Part shown: piece by piece, positions 30,877-39,911 of the stretch
How positions within the stretch are numbered: the first letter of the stretch is position 1
Layout of the letters: each line of letters starts with the position of its first letter
Assembly (NCBI RefSeq): GCF_000161835.1
Contig: NZ_GG697169.2
Coordinates: forward strand, 2,172,549-2,236,548
Length of the DNA: 64,000 bases
Direction of reading: 5' to 3'
DNA from: Thalassobium sp. R2A62
GTDB lineage: Bacteria > Pseudomonadota > Alphaproteobacteria > Rhodobacterales > Rhodobacteraceae
Program-made: the position numbers and the translations under genes
Notes under the pieces: generated by a model
What the model was told of the DNA's origin: nothing
The model's input: the letters and a program-made list of their open reading frames with translations, nothing else
Databases searched by the model: none

Positions 30877-31832
30877 GTCTCATCCTCGGCACGGCGTTTC
30901 AGCACGTGCAATATACTGTTGTGATTGTCGCCCAAGAACTGAGCGCCCCACCACGCCACATACCCGTTAAAGGCCGTGCGAAGTCGGTATTCTGTTGTGA
31001 GTGTCACGGTGGTTTTCCCGCGCACTTCTTCTAGATCATAACCGCCCCGCAACAACATCAACTGCGATGAGGCCGGCGAGATATGGGTGTCAAAACCGTC
31101 CCTCTTGAAATCCGGGGCAAAGCGAATGTCCCACAGCATGGTTGTCGGTGCAGACACAAGCGTCAGATATTCTTCGTAGTCGACACCCATCGTCCACTCG
31201 GCGTACCGGATGCTATCTTGGACGGACGACCGGATCGGTTGGGTCGCCTGCAATAGGTTGTGCGACACAGTCCGCAACTGTTCCTCAGGCTGCACGGTGT
31301 CAAATGTCATTATGTGCTGCCAGACGACCTCTGCTGGGGCGTCGATGACGATCTGATTGGTCACCATTTCAGTCCGTTCGGGAAATAGGAACGACCAGCC
31401 AAGGCTCGCCATCACCAAGGGCAATCCCAATAGGCTAACGCGGGTGATCTGTGCAGAACGGTCGTTCAACCGCATCAATGCGATACGCGTCAGCGAGATA
31501 CCAACCAACGGCAACCCAAGCAGGAAAGGCGAACCAATAACCACACAGATTAATGTCTCTGCCGCCACAACCAACATTGCGACCGCGAGCAATGCCAGAA
31601 TGCCCCAGACCCACCGGCTGACCCACCCAAAGGGTTGGCGCAGCATCGGGTCCAATATGATCTGCAACGTCATGCCGACACAGATCGGGAACAGAACCAT
31701 CGAAACCCAGAAACCGGCGTCACCACCACTCTCAAAGGTGAAGAACACCATATAGAGGACAGCCGCGAAAACGACGGCGCCAAAAATGCGCCGCCGTCCT
31801 CCGGCATCCTGCGATGTTCTCTCGTTCGTCAT
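30873..31832 (-). CDS. Integral membrane protein with C-terminal SRPBCC (START-like) domain
   Basis: 319 residues. About five hydrophobic helices fill residues 15-150 (for example IFGAVVFAAVLYMVFF and VSMVLFPICVGMTLQIIL). After a last helix, ERTEMVTNQIVIDAPAEVVWQHIMTFD starts a domain of the SRPBCC/polyketide-cyclase type with a predicted hydrophobic ligand pocket (about 165-310). It overlaps the DMGDH-like stop and the methyltransferase start by four bases on each side, so it is firmly inside the operon. Function unknown; ligand sensing or delivery at the membrane would fit. Confidence 0.72.
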   Translation of the reverse strand: MTNERTSQDAGGRRRIFGAVVFAAVLYMVFFTFESGGDAGFWVSMVLFPICVGMTLQIILDPMLRQPFGWVSRWVWGILALLAVAMLVVAAETLICVVIGSPFLLGLPLVGISLTRIALMRLNDRSAQITRVSLLGLPLVMASLGWSFLFPERTEMVTNQIVIDAPAEVVWQHIMTFDTVQPEEQLRTVSHNLLQATQPIRSSVQDSIRYAEWTMGVDYEEYLTLVSAPTTMLWDIRFAPDFKRDGFDTHISPASSQLMLLRGGYDLEEVRGKTTVTLTTEYRLRTAFNGYVAWWGAQFLGDNHNSILHVLKRRAEDET

Positions 31833-34285
31833 CAGGCGCGAATGCGTGCGTTATCCGCATCCCACAATGGTGCGTCTTCTTGGACGACTGCCTTGAACCG
31901 TGTGCCGTAGATTTCGACCTCTAGCTCGGTCCCGGGCTTGGATGCATCTGTGCGCACAACGCCCAGCGCGATGGACTTGTTCACGCGGTAACCCCAATCG
32001 CCCGAGGTTGTCTCGCCCACGATTTCGTCACCCATCCACACCGGCGACATATAGGGCGCATCTTTGTCCCCTGCTTCGACGATCATGGTGACAAAACCCT
32101 TCTTAGGTCCGCTCTGCATCTCGGATGCCAGCGCCGCTTTACCAGGGAAGTCCTGCTCTTTGCCCAGACGCAAGAACCGGTCCAGACCGCTTTCGAGCAA
32201 GGTATAATCTGTCGACAGATCGCCCTTCCACGTGCGGTAGCCCTTTTCGATCCGCATCGAGTTTAGCGCATACATCCCGAACGGAGCAGCGCCCTGTGCG
32301 CGGATCGCCTCATAGACAACGGCACTGTCTTCAAACTTGGAATGCACTTCCCAGCCCAATTCGCCCGCAAACGAAATCCGGAACAGCTTGACCGCTTTGC
32401 CCGCAACTGTTGCGTCTTGCAGCGTCAGCCAGCCTGCTTCCAGATCAGCGCCTTCAGAAGTCGCGGCCAACATGTCGCGCGATTTTGGACCGTTCAGCAA
32501 TGCAGTCGACCACTCGGTTGTGATGTCGGTCATCGTGATATCGCTGCCCTCGGGCAACCGCGACTGTAGGAATTCAAAGTCGTGCCACTGTGCGACAGCC
32601 GCCGTCATGATCCAGAAATCATCGTCACCCCAACGGATGATCGTGACCTCAGTCACAACACGGCCACGGCTGTCTGTGAAATAGCCTAGGTTCATGCGAC
32701 CAACCTTAGGCAAGGCACCCACGATTTGACCACGCAGCCATTCGGCAGACCCCGCACCCGACAGGGTATAGCGTGAGAAACCTGGCATATCGAGAACACC
32801 AGCGTTGTCACGTACCGCCTCGACTTCGCGCTTGATGCTTGCGGACCATGGTCCGATCCGGTCCCAAGTCTGCGTGCTTTCTTCAGACGTATCCTCGCCC
32901 TCGGCCGCAAACCAGTTCGCACGTTCCCACCCGTTATAGGCCCCCATCTGGGCACCAGAGGCGAGCAACGCCGTGTGGTTTGGCGACAGCTTCTTGTTGC
33001 GTCCTGCGGGCCATTCGTGATGCGGGAAATGCATCGCATATTCGTGGCCATAGGTTTCCAACGCTTTGGCGAGACAATAATCGTGATCCGCGAAATCGGT
33101 ATAGCGGCGCGGATCAACCGACCACATATCCATTTCCGTCTCGCCATGCATGATCCACTGGGACAGCACTTTGCCGGCACCGCCACCCTGCGCGATACCA
33201 AAGGTAAAGCTATGGCCTTCAAAGGCATTCTTGACGCCCGGCATCGGGCCGATCATCGGCAATCCGTCCGGCGCATAGGGGATCGGGCCGTTGATATTCC
33301 GCTCAACCCCACCTTCGCCCAACAGCGGCAAACGCCCCATCGCGTCTTCGATGTAGAATTCGAGCCGCTCTAGGTCATCTGGATACAATTGGAAGCTAAA
33401 GTCCTCTGGCATCGGATCCTCAGGGGTCACCCAATGCGCCTTACAGTTCCGTTCGTAGGGGCCAAGGTTCAGACCGTTCTTGTCCTGACGCAGATAGTAG
33501 CTGATGTCGGGGTCACGGATCATTGGCATCTTGTGACCCTGCTCTTTGGTCCATGCCTCAAGCTCGGGCAGTTGACCCGTCAGGAAATACTGGTGCGACA
33601 TCACAACCATCGGCACCGTACGGCCCCCGAATGGCTTGAACATCTCGCCCACACGTTGGGCATAGTATCCCGCACAGTTCACAACTTTCTCGCAACGAAT
33701 GTCGCCTTTGTCGGTCTTGACGATCCACTCGTCCCCATCGCGGTCAATGCCTGTCACTGGGCGGAAACGTTCGATCCGCCCGCCTGCATCCCGCGCACCT
33801 TTGGCCAGCGCTTGGGTCAACTGTGCGGGGTCAATGTCACCATCCAACGGATCCCACAAACCACCTGCCAGATCATGGGTCTCCATAAACGGGTTATGCG
33901 CACGCAGTTCGTCTGGGGTGCAGACATCCATCTGCAACCCTTGGTACCGCGCCTGCGACGCGATCTTTTCAAACTCTTGCATCCGCTCTTTGGAATGCGC
34001 CAACCGGATCGAACCGGTCACGTGATAGTTCATCGGATAATCAACATCCTCGGCCAGCGTCCGGTACATTTCCAGACCAAAGCGCTGCATGTTCATCACC
34101 GCCCAGTTCGGCGCAAAGTTCGGGCAGTTGCCCGCTGCATGCCATGTCGACCCAGCGGTCAGTTCGTTTTTCTCGAGCAGAACACAATCGGTCCAGCCTG
34201 CCTTGGCCAAATGAAACAGCGTGGATGTGCCGACCACACCACCGCCGATGATGACCACACGGGCCGTCGTTGGAAAATCTGACAT
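31832..34285 (-). CDS. FAD-dependent demethylating dehydrogenase, dimethylglycine dehydrogenase-like
   Basis: 817 residues, same architecture as the gene at 27550: DAO/FAD domain (VVIIGGGVVGTSTLFHLAKAG) and C-terminal GcvT domain. The covalent-FAD region reads LTAGSTWHAAGN with His49, the form seen in DMGDH rather than SARDH. Likely reaction is dimethylglycine to sarcosine with transfer of the one-carbon unit to tetrahydrofolate. ATG 34285 with GGAG upstream. Assigning the two paralogues to two successive steps is inference from these motif differences. Confidence 0.85.
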   Translation of the reverse strand: MSDFPTTARVVIIGGGVVGTSTLFHLAKAGWTDCVLLEKNELTAGSTWHAAGNCPNFAPNWAVMNMQRFGLEMYRTLAEDVDYPMNYHVTGSIRLAHSKERMQEFEKIASQARYQGLQMDVCTPDELRAHNPFMETHDLAGGLWDPLDGDIDPAQLTQALAKGARDAGGRIERFRPVTGIDRDGDEWIVKTDKGDIRCEKVVNCAGYYAQRVGEMFKPFGGRTVPMVVMSHQYFLTGQLPELEAWTKEQGHKMPMIRDPDISYYLRQDKNGLNLGPYERNCKAHWVTPEDPMPEDFSFQLYPDDLERLEFYIEDAMGRLPLLGEGGVERNINGPIPYAPDGLPMIGPMPGVKNAFEGHSFTFGIAQGGGAGKVLSQWIMHGETEMDMWSVDPRRYTDFADHDYCLAKALETYGHEYAMHFPHHEWPAGRNKKLSPNHTALLASGAQMGAYNGWERANWFAAEGEDTSEESTQTWDRIGPWSASIKREVEAVRDNAGVLDMPGFSRYTLSGAGSAEWLRGQIVGALPKVGRMNLGYFTDSRGRVVTEVTIIRWGDDDFWIMTAAVAQWHDFEFLQSRLPEGSDITMTDITTEWSTALLNGPKSRDMLAATSEGADLEAGWLTLQDATVAGKAVKLFRISFAGELGWEVHSKFEDSAVVYEAIRAQGAAPFGMYALNSMRIEKGYRTWKGDLSTDYTLLESGLDRFLRLGKEQDFPGKAALASEMQSGPKKGFVTMIVEAGDKDAPYMSPVWMGDEIVGETTSGDWGYRVNKSIALGVVRTDASKPGTELEVEIYGTRFKAVVQEDAPLWDADNARIRA

Positions 34286-34297
34286 GAGTGTTGCTCC

Positions 34298-34690
34298 CTA
34301 GCTTTGTTCGATCTGCGGCACACCGTCCACAATGTCGTAATAGTCGCCCTTGTCGGCGACAAAGATATGTTTGCTGATTTTGAAACCCGTCGGACCATCG
34401 AGGCATCCCGCCGCGATCCCGATTCCGTCTTCGTTGTTCAATCGGTAAAACAGGCTCGATCCGCAGTCTTTGCAAAATCCGCGCTTCGCCCAGTCGGACG
34501 CCGCGTACCACGTCAGCCCCTCATCGCGTGTAAACGTCACATCGTCATAGGCAGCATGGGTCGACGACCAAATGTGACCACTAATCCGGCGGCACTGGGC
34601 GCAATGGCAGACTGCCACAGTGTCTCGTGCGCCTTTCACAGTGAACGCCACGGCTCCGCATTCACATTGACCTTTGTGTACACCATCCAT
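34298..34690 (-). CDS. GFA (glutathione-dependent formaldehyde-activating enzyme-like) family protein
   Basis: 130 residues. Zinc-binding cysteines appear as QCECGAV, VCHCAQCRR and CKDCGSSLFY, the full CENP-V/GFA pattern. Family members were once held to speed S-hydroxymethylglutathione formation from formaldehyde; that activity is disputed. Its place between the regulator and the DMGDH-like gene, whose reaction releases formaldehyde equivalents, would suit a formaldehyde-related job. It starts three bases after the regulator stop. Confidence 0.87.
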   Translation of the reverse strand: MDGVHKGQCECGAVAFTVKGARDTVAVCHCAQCRRISGHIWSSTHAAYDDVTFTRDEGLTWYAASDWAKRGFCKDCGSSLFYRLNNEDGIGIAAGCLDGPTGFKISKHIFVADKGDYYDIVDGVPQIEQS

Positions 34691-34693
34691 CCC

Positions 34694-35266
34694 TTAATAC
34701 ACCGGCGGGGAAATCACCCAGACCGCCACACAAGGCACGTCATAGGGATTGGCCCAACGCATCGGTTGGCCACGTGTACGAAAGCTATCGCCCTCGCCCA
34801 ACGTAAATTCCTCACCATCAATCCACAGATCGATCTTGCCGCTGATGATAAACCCGACCTCTTGGGTCGGCCGCATCACTGTCTCAGTCAGCTTGGATTG
34901 CGGCTCGAACGTAGAATGCAGAACTTCGAAATCATCGGTCAGATCAGGCGACAATAATTCTTCGACCAATCCCGCCTCGCGCGATCCGATCGGGCGCCGC
35001 GCACCTTTGCGTACGATCAATCCTTGTTCAGGGGACGGGGACGCACATTGGCGAAACAGGCTGCTGACGGACACATCCAACGCGGCTGCAAGATGCCGCA
35101 GATCAGTCACGCTTGGCTCGGACATGCCACGTTCGACTTGGCTCAACCATCCAACAGAACGGTCCAGCGTCTCGGCCAAATCCACAAGAGTCAGCCCCCG
35201 CGCCTTTCGCAAGGCCCGCAAGTCTGCGCCCAAGGTGCGCACCCGCTCAGGTTGGTCGTGGATCAT
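34694..35266 (-). CDS. XRE-family transcriptional regulator with cupin sensor domain
   Basis: 190 residues from ATG 35266 (AGGA nine bases upstream; a TTG at 35287 is an alternative). The helix-turn-helix spans about residues 12-65 (LRALRKARGLTLVDLAETLD, WLSQVERG, PSVTDLRHLAAALDVSVSSLF). A cupin domain (about 110-188) would bind the effector. Such regulators often control amine or amino-acid catabolism, such as PuuR. As first gene of the operon it probably controls its own transcript. Confidence 0.88.
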   Translation of the reverse strand: MIHDQPERVRTLGADLRALRKARGLTLVDLAETLDRSVGWLSQVERGMSEPSVTDLRHLAAALDVSVSSLFRQCASPSPEQGLIVRKGARRPIGSREAGLVEELLSPDLTDDFEVLHSTFEPQSKLTETVMRPTQEVGFIISGKIDLWIDGEEFTLGEGDSFRTRGQPMRWANPYDVPCVAVWVISPPVY

Positions 35267-35361
35267 CCAACGTATCCTATGTTTCAAGAGGCACGTTTAC
35301 ACGTCCAAATGAAATTTCAAAGGAAAATTTCACGTCGCCAGAAATACAGTGGCACCATCTC

Positions 35362-35817
35362 TTACAGCCGGCCGAAAACGTCCGCCAAAATTTGCACCAA
35401 CGCGTCCGCATCCGCTTGGGTAAAGGCATCCGGTTGATCACTGTCGATATCTAGAACCGCTATCGTTTCACCTGCACCATTGCGAACAGGCAAAACAACC
35501 TCTGAACGCGTTGATGATGCACAGGCGATATGACCCGGGAACGCATCAACATCAGCAACTAATTGAACCTCTCCGGTCCGTGCCGCAGCGCCACACACAC
35601 CACGTGAAAACGGTATGACCAGACATCCATGCCCACCCTGATACGGCCCGATTTTAAGAACCTCAGGCTCGGTCACACGGTAGAACCCCGTCCAATCAAA
35701 TCGCGAATCAGCGTGATGCAACTCGCATACGACCGTCGCCATCAGCGCGATCTCGTTCGTCTCGCCTTGGGTCAGCGATGCGATCGCCGCACCCGTTTCT
35801 CTATAATCAATCTGCAT
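35362..35817 (-). CDS. msrC: Free methionine-(R)-sulfoxide reductase (GAF domain)
   Basis: 151 residues, one GAF domain. The three cysteines of the fRMsr family are at about residues 65 (GGHGC), 75 (GVCG) and 99 (GHIAC), with DWTGFYRV, VPF-like IPFSRG and SEVVLPV around them. The enzyme reduces free Met-R-O using thioredoxin. ATG 35817. It stands alone, divergent from the STAS gene. Confidence 0.9.
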   Translation of the reverse strand: MQIDYRETGAAIASLTQGETNEIALMATVVCELHHADSRFDWTGFYRVTEPEVLKIGPYQGGHGCLVIPFSRGVCGAAARTGEVQLVADVDAFPGHIACASSTRSEVVLPVRNGAGETIAVLDIDSDQPDAFTQADADALVQILADVFGRL

Positions 35818-35926
35818 ACCCTTCTTTCCCCCAAATCCCGACAGGTTGGCAAGCCCATCATCGGATAACGAAATCGTAAGACCTTGGCCCTTACAAAGGC
35901 ATAGTCATGTCAGAATGGGGCCGCTT

Positions 35927-36271
35927 ATGGAATTGACAGCACAGGAAATCGGCGACGCGCTCGTCATTACGATCCACGACGATCGCATCGATGCGGCCGC
36001 CGCTGTCCGGTTCAAGGACAGCATCGCCACCAATGCCCGCTCGGGGCCAGACCGCGTCGTGCTTGATTTAACAGCCGTGAACTTTGTCGATTCTAGTGGC
36101 CTTGGCGCAATCGTTGCCGTGATGAAAATCCTCTCGCCAAAGCGCAAGCTGGACCTCTGCGGCCTCACACCCATCGTGGAAAAGGTATTCTCCCTCACTC
36201 GGATGGACCGCGTCTTTGCGATCTATCCCTCAATCACCGAGGCGCTCGCAACACATGCTGATTCAATCTGA
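35927..36271 (+). CDS. STAS-domain anti-anti-sigma factor
   Basis: 114 residues from ATG 35927; an in-frame ATG at 35915 would add four residues. The phosphorylatable serine lies in NFVDSSGLGAIVAVMK, the SpoIIAA/RsbV signature. It should bind the anti-sigma kinase encoded next when unphosphorylated. A nine-codon out-of-frame reading (ATG 35907 to TGA 35936, with AAAGG upstream) ends inside its start and could couple translation; this is weak. The 3' end is just before the kinase start. Confidence 0.88.
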   Translation: MELTAQEIGDALVITIHDDRIDAAAAVRFKDSIATNARSGPDRVVLDLTAVNFVDSSGLGAIVAVMKILSPKRKLDLCGLTPIVEKVFSLTRMDRVFAIYPSITEALATHADSI

Positions 36272-36281
36272 GGCTTCTGCA

Positions 36282-36725
36282 ATGCCCAAACCCACCGTTC
36301 CAGTCATCAGCACCAGCCTGACCAGCGACCCTGAACTGGTCCGCGGTGCGATTGCTCACTTGCTCAAAGGTTTGGACCCGCTTGATCTGCTCCAAGAAGA
36401 GGCCAGTATTTTCGAATTGGTCGTCGCCGAGGTCATCAACAACGTGATTGAACACGCATACGCCAACAAACCTGGGGGCAAGATTGATATTCTTGCATCC
36501 CCCGGTCCGCGCGGCATCAACTGTCGCATCACAGACCAAGGCGCAGAAATGCCCGATGGCAAACCGCCGGTTGGGCTGCTCCACGATCTCGACTGCGATA
36601 CCGCCGACCTTCCCGAAGGGGGATTCGGCTGGTTTCTCATTGGCGATCTGGCCAAAGATCTGCGCTACACACGCCGTGATGACGGTAACCACCTAAGTTT
36701 TCGAATGGCAATCGGCGGTTTTTGA
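36282..36725 (+). CDS. Anti-sigma serine/threonine kinase, RsbW/SpoIIAB-like
   Basis: 147 residues from ATG 36282 with GAGG eight bases upstream; an ATG at 36255 inside the STAS gene is possible. HATPase features are the N box ELVVAEVINNVIEHAYAN, the G1 box ITDQGAEMPDG and GGFGWFLIGDL. It should phosphorylate the STAS partner and hold a sigma factor or another target. No sigma factor, phosphatase or response regulator of this kind is adjacent, so the output is unknown. Confidence 0.87.
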   Translation: MPKPTVPVISTSLTSDPELVRGAIAHLLKGLDPLDLLQEEASIFELVVAEVINNVIEHAYANKPGGKIDILASPGPRGINCRITDQGAEMPDGKPPVGLLHDLDCDTADLPEGGFGWFLIGDLAKDLRYTRRDDGNHLSFRMAIGGF

Positions 36726-36840
36726 ACCCATTGCTTCGCTACGCGGAACAGTTCACAAAATTGCCTTAAAAAAGCCCTTACCTTCTCAAAATTTGGACTG
36801 GTTTGAATAGCATACAGATCGGGTAGCTGCATAAAGCTTA

Positions 36841-36888
36841 CCTCGGCGTTGCGTTGATATAGCCCCCACCCAGTACGCAGCGTCGAGG
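36841..36888 (+). other. Long hairpin between the anti-sigma kinase and ggt
   Basis: CCTCG (36841) pairs with CGAGG (36884-36888); after one mismatch CGTTGCGT pairs with ACGCAGCG including one G-T pair, giving a 13-pair stem with a 20-base loop. No T run follows, so it is not a standard terminator. It lies in an otherwise featureless 231-base gap, 69 bases before the ggt ATG. Confidence 0.5.
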
Positions 36889-36956
36889 AACCCTTCCCAC
36901 TCGTTGAAATCCCCGCATCACCCGCTACAGTCCTGTCATCACGTCAGGAGAGTACG

Positions 36957-38534
36957 ATGCGCGATTTCCAAACCCCCGGCCGGTCCCCCGTCATTGCCAC
37001 CAACGGCATGTGCGCCACCTCGCACCCATTGGCCGCCAAGGTCGCTATTCAAATCCTCGAAGCAGGCGGCAACGCTGTCGACGCCGCCATCGCTGGTGCG
37101 GTCCTCTTAGGCATTTGCGAACCGCAGATGACCGGCATTGGTGGCGATTGTTTTGTCCTGATGTCACACCCCGATAGCCCCGATGTCATCGCATTGAATG
37201 GCTCTGGCCGTGCCCCTGCCGGCCTCGACGCGCAAAAGCTGCGAGACGGTGGACATGACACCGTGCCCCTGCGCGGCGTCGATGCGATCACCATGCCTGG
37301 TGCCATCGATGCATTTTGCACCCTCGCGCGCGATCACGGCAAACTGGGCCTGCGCGCCTCACTCGCCCCTGCCATTTACTACGCCGACCACGGTGTTCCG
37401 GTCGCCCCCCGCGTAGCCTTTGACTGGGCGCTCGCCGCAAACGATCTATCAGGCACAGCCCGCAACACGTTTTTGATGGACGGGCACGCCCCAAAACCTG
37501 GCGCTATTTTCCGCAGCCCCGGTCAGGCCGAAGCGTTGCGCCAAATTTCGCTTAATGGTCGTGACGGATTTTATGACGGACCCGTTGCCGAGGATCTGAT
37601 CAACAGCCTGCGTGCGATGGGCGGGACCCACACGCTGGATGATCTCATGAACACCTGCTGCAATTACACCACGCCGATCAGCGGCACCTACAAAGAAACC
37701 GAGCTGCTGGAACATCCGCCCAATGGCCAAGGGGCCGCCGCGATTCTGCTGCTCAATATCCTCAAGAACTTTGATATTGCCGCCATGGACCCGTGGGGCG
37801 CCCAGCGCATCCATATCGAGGCCGAAGCAACAAAACTGGCCTATGACACCCGCAACCGCATGCTGGCAGACCCCGACCAGACGACCCGCCTTGCGCATAT
37901 GCTGTCCCAAGACACGGCCGACAAACTCGCCGCTCTCATCGATCCAAACCGCGCAATGGCCAACCCCACCGAACTGTCGGAAAGCGTCCACAAGGACACC
38001 GTCTATATCACCGTCACCGACAGCAACCGCATGTCCGTCTCGCTGATCTATTCGATTTTCCACAGCTTTGGCGCGGCCAAGGCGTCGGACAAATATGGCA
38101 TCCTGTTCCAGAACCGTGGCGCAGGGTTTAACCTGACCCCCGACCACCCAAACGAGGCGGGGCCAAACAAGCGTCCAATGCACACGATCATCCCCGGAAT
38201 GCTGGCGCAAAACGGCGCTGTCACGATGCCCTTTGGCGTGATGGGTGGGGCCTATCAATCGACAGGGCACGCACGGTTCGTCTCCAACATGACGGACTTT
38301 GGACTAGACGCACAATCAGCCATCGATGCCCCCCGTAGCTTTACCGACAATGGCACGCTCAATGTCGAACGAGGCTACTCAGATGCCCTGCGCGCACAGC
38401 TGGCCGACTTGGGCCACACCGTTGCAATCCCTGAGGGACCGATTGGCGGCGCACAAGCCATCGCAATCAACGACAACGGGACACTGACAGGCGCGTCCGA
38501 TCCACGAAAAGACGGATGCGCGCTCGGCTACTGA
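36957..38534 (+). CDS. Gamma-glutamyltransferase family protein
   Basis: 525 residues. NTN-hydrolase; the likely autoprocessing and catalytic threonine is in VHKDTVYITVTD, preceding MSVSLIYSIF. Early GMCATSHPLAAKVAIQIL and GGNAVDAAIAGAVLLGICEPQMTGIGG are characteristic. There is no signal peptide, so it is probably cytoplasmic, unlike periplasmic glutathione-degrading GGT; amide bonds of gamma-glutamyl compounds are the expected substrates. AGGAG six bases before ATG. Confidence 0.92.
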   Translation: MRDFQTPGRSPVIATNGMCATSHPLAAKVAIQILEAGGNAVDAAIAGAVLLGICEPQMTGIGGDCFVLMSHPDSPDVIALNGSGRAPAGLDAQKLRDGGHDTVPLRGVDAITMPGAIDAFCTLARDHGKLGLRASLAPAIYYADHGVPVAPRVAFDWALAANDLSGTARNTFLMDGHAPKPGAIFRSPGQAEALRQISLNGRDGFYDGPVAEDLINSLRAMGGTHTLDDLMNTCCNYTTPISGTYKETELLEHPPNGQGAAAILLLNILKNFDIAAMDPWGAQRIHIEAEATKLAYDTRNRMLADPDQTTRLAHMLSQDTADKLAALIDPNRAMANPTELSESVHKDTVYITVTDSNRMSVSLIYSIFHSFGAAKASDKYGILFQNRGAGFNLTPDHPNEAGPNKRPMHTIIPGMLAQNGAVTMPFGVMGGAYQSTGHARFVSNMTDFGLDAQSAIDAPRSFTDNGTLNVERGYSDALRAQLADLGHTVAIPEGPIGGAQAIAINDNGTLTGASDPRKDGCALGY

Positions 38535-38543
38535 CGGTGTTGT

Positions 38544-38870
38544 TTAGTTCAGCTGGAATTCCAGAGGATACGATCCATCCTCGAACGGACCAAACAGATC
38601 ACCCAAGTCTGGGTGGTCGACAGGCTCGCCCGAATAGTCCGCAATCAGGTTCTGCTCGGACACATAAGCCACGTAATAGCTTTGATCGTTTTCCGCGAGC
38701 AGGTGATAGAAAGGCTGATCTTTGGCAGGGCGCGCCTCTTCTGGGATCGCCTCATACCAGTCATCTGTGTTCGAGAACGTGGGGTCTACGTCAAACACAA
38801 CGCCGCGAAAGGGATGCTTCCGGTGGCGGACAACTTGGCCCAGATAGTATTTCGCACGCGTTTTCAACAT
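38544..38870 (-). CDS. hspQ: Heat shock protein HspQ
   Basis: 108 residues. AKYYLGQVVRHRKHPFRGVVFDVDP and the tail YYVAYVSEQNLIADYSGEPVDHPDL match HspQ/YccV. In Escherichia coli HspQ is a specificity factor for Lon protease and was first described as hemimethylated-DNA binding. It converges on ggt with only nine bases between. Confidence 0.95.
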   Translation of the reverse strand: MLKTRAKYYLGQVVRHRKHPFRGVVFDVDPTFSNTDDWYEAIPEEARPAKDQPFYHLLAENDQSYYVAYVSEQNLIADYSGEPVDHPDLGDLFGPFEDGSYPLEFQLN

Positions 38871-38952
38871 AGATCATAGCTCCCGCCCCCGTTACTAAAA
38901 CTTTAATCACCCCCGAGTCTACGGCTCATCCGGCAATTCTAGGAAACAGTCT

Positions 38953-39834
38953 GTGAACCTGATTTTAACAGTCCTCGAGATCACAGCGCCTGTATTTTTG
39001 CTGGCATCCATTGGTTTCCTTTGGGTCAAACTGGGGTTTGAATACCGCGTCGAATTCGTCACGCGCCTTGCTATGACACTCTCTGTGCCCGCTTTGATCT
39101 TCACCGCACTTATGAAAACCGACATCGCCCCAGCCGCCTTGGCCGCCCTGTCGCTGGCCAGTTTTGCAGCCTACGCAGGCGTTACACTTGCCTTTTGGGC
39201 CGTCACGCGCCTCGCGGGTCTGGATCGACGCACCTATCTCGCACCCCTGATCTTTGGCAACACAGGCAATCTGGGGCTGCCACTGGCACTCTTTGCATTC
39301 GGGGAAACGGGGCTGGGCTATGCCGTTGTGGTGTTTGCATTGATGGCTATTGCGTCCTTCACATTTGGCGTCTGGCTGGTTTCTGGCGGCGGATCCCTGA
39401 CCAAAGTTATCCGCGAACCCGTTGTCGCCGCGACCCTCTTGGGTGCGCTGTTTTTGTGGCAAGGCTGGGAGACCCCGACGTTCCTGACAAACACGCTTGA
39501 TCTGCTGGGGCAAATCGCAATCCCGATCATGCTGATCACTCTTGGCGTGGCCGTCGCCCGCTTGAACCCCGGATCAATCACACGCGCTGTGGTGTTATCC
39601 GTGCTCAAAGTCGCAGTCTGCGTCGCAATCGCTGCCGCCGCAGCACTGGCGTTTGATCTTGATAAAACCGCCAGCGCCGTCTTGATCGTCCAAGTCGCGA
39701 CACCCGTCGCCGTCACATCCTACCTCTTGGCCGAAAAATACGGGGCAGATGCACAGGCCGTTGCGGGCCTAGTTGTGGTCTCGACCCTGCTTTCAGTGGT
39801 CACTTTACCGCTCATCCTCGCATTTGTGATCTAA
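38953..39834 (+). CDS. AEC-family auxin efflux carrier-like transporter
   Basis: 293 residues from GTG 38953 with AGGA eight bases upstream. Ten hydrophobic helices in two five-helix halves, with FGNTGNLGLPLALFAFGE in helix 4-5 as the AEC signature and VTSYLLAEKYGADAQAVAGLVV near the end. Family members move small carboxylates such as malate. Substrate not evident. Confidence 0.9.
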   Translation: MNLILTVLEITAPVFLLASIGFLWVKLGFEYRVEFVTRLAMTLSVPALIFTALMKTDIAPAALAALSLASFAAYAGVTLAFWAVTRLAGLDRRTYLAPLIFGNTGNLGLPLALFAFGETGLGYAVVVFALMAIASFTFGVWLVSGGGSLTKVIREPVVAATLLGALFLWQGWETPTFLTNTLDLLGQIAIPIMLITLGVAVARLNPGSITRAVVLSVLKVAVCVAIAAAAALAFDLDKTASAVLIVQVATPVAVTSYLLAEKYGADAQAVAGLVVVSTLLSVVTLPLILAFVI

Positions 39835-39911
39835 CAACCGCGCATTCCCCTTTCCCAGACCCCTCAAAATCGGATAAGTTGTAAAAAAACAAACATAGGC
39901 GAGTTGAGGCA

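Noticed and set aside
33389..34282. 297-codon open frame antisense to the DMGDH-like gene
   Set aside because: Basic, His/Arg-rich shadow; the minus strand carries the FAD and GcvT domains.
37449..38270. 273-codon open frame antisense to the gamma-glutamyltransferase gene
   Set aside because: Shadow frame; the opposite strand has the catalytic threonine region.
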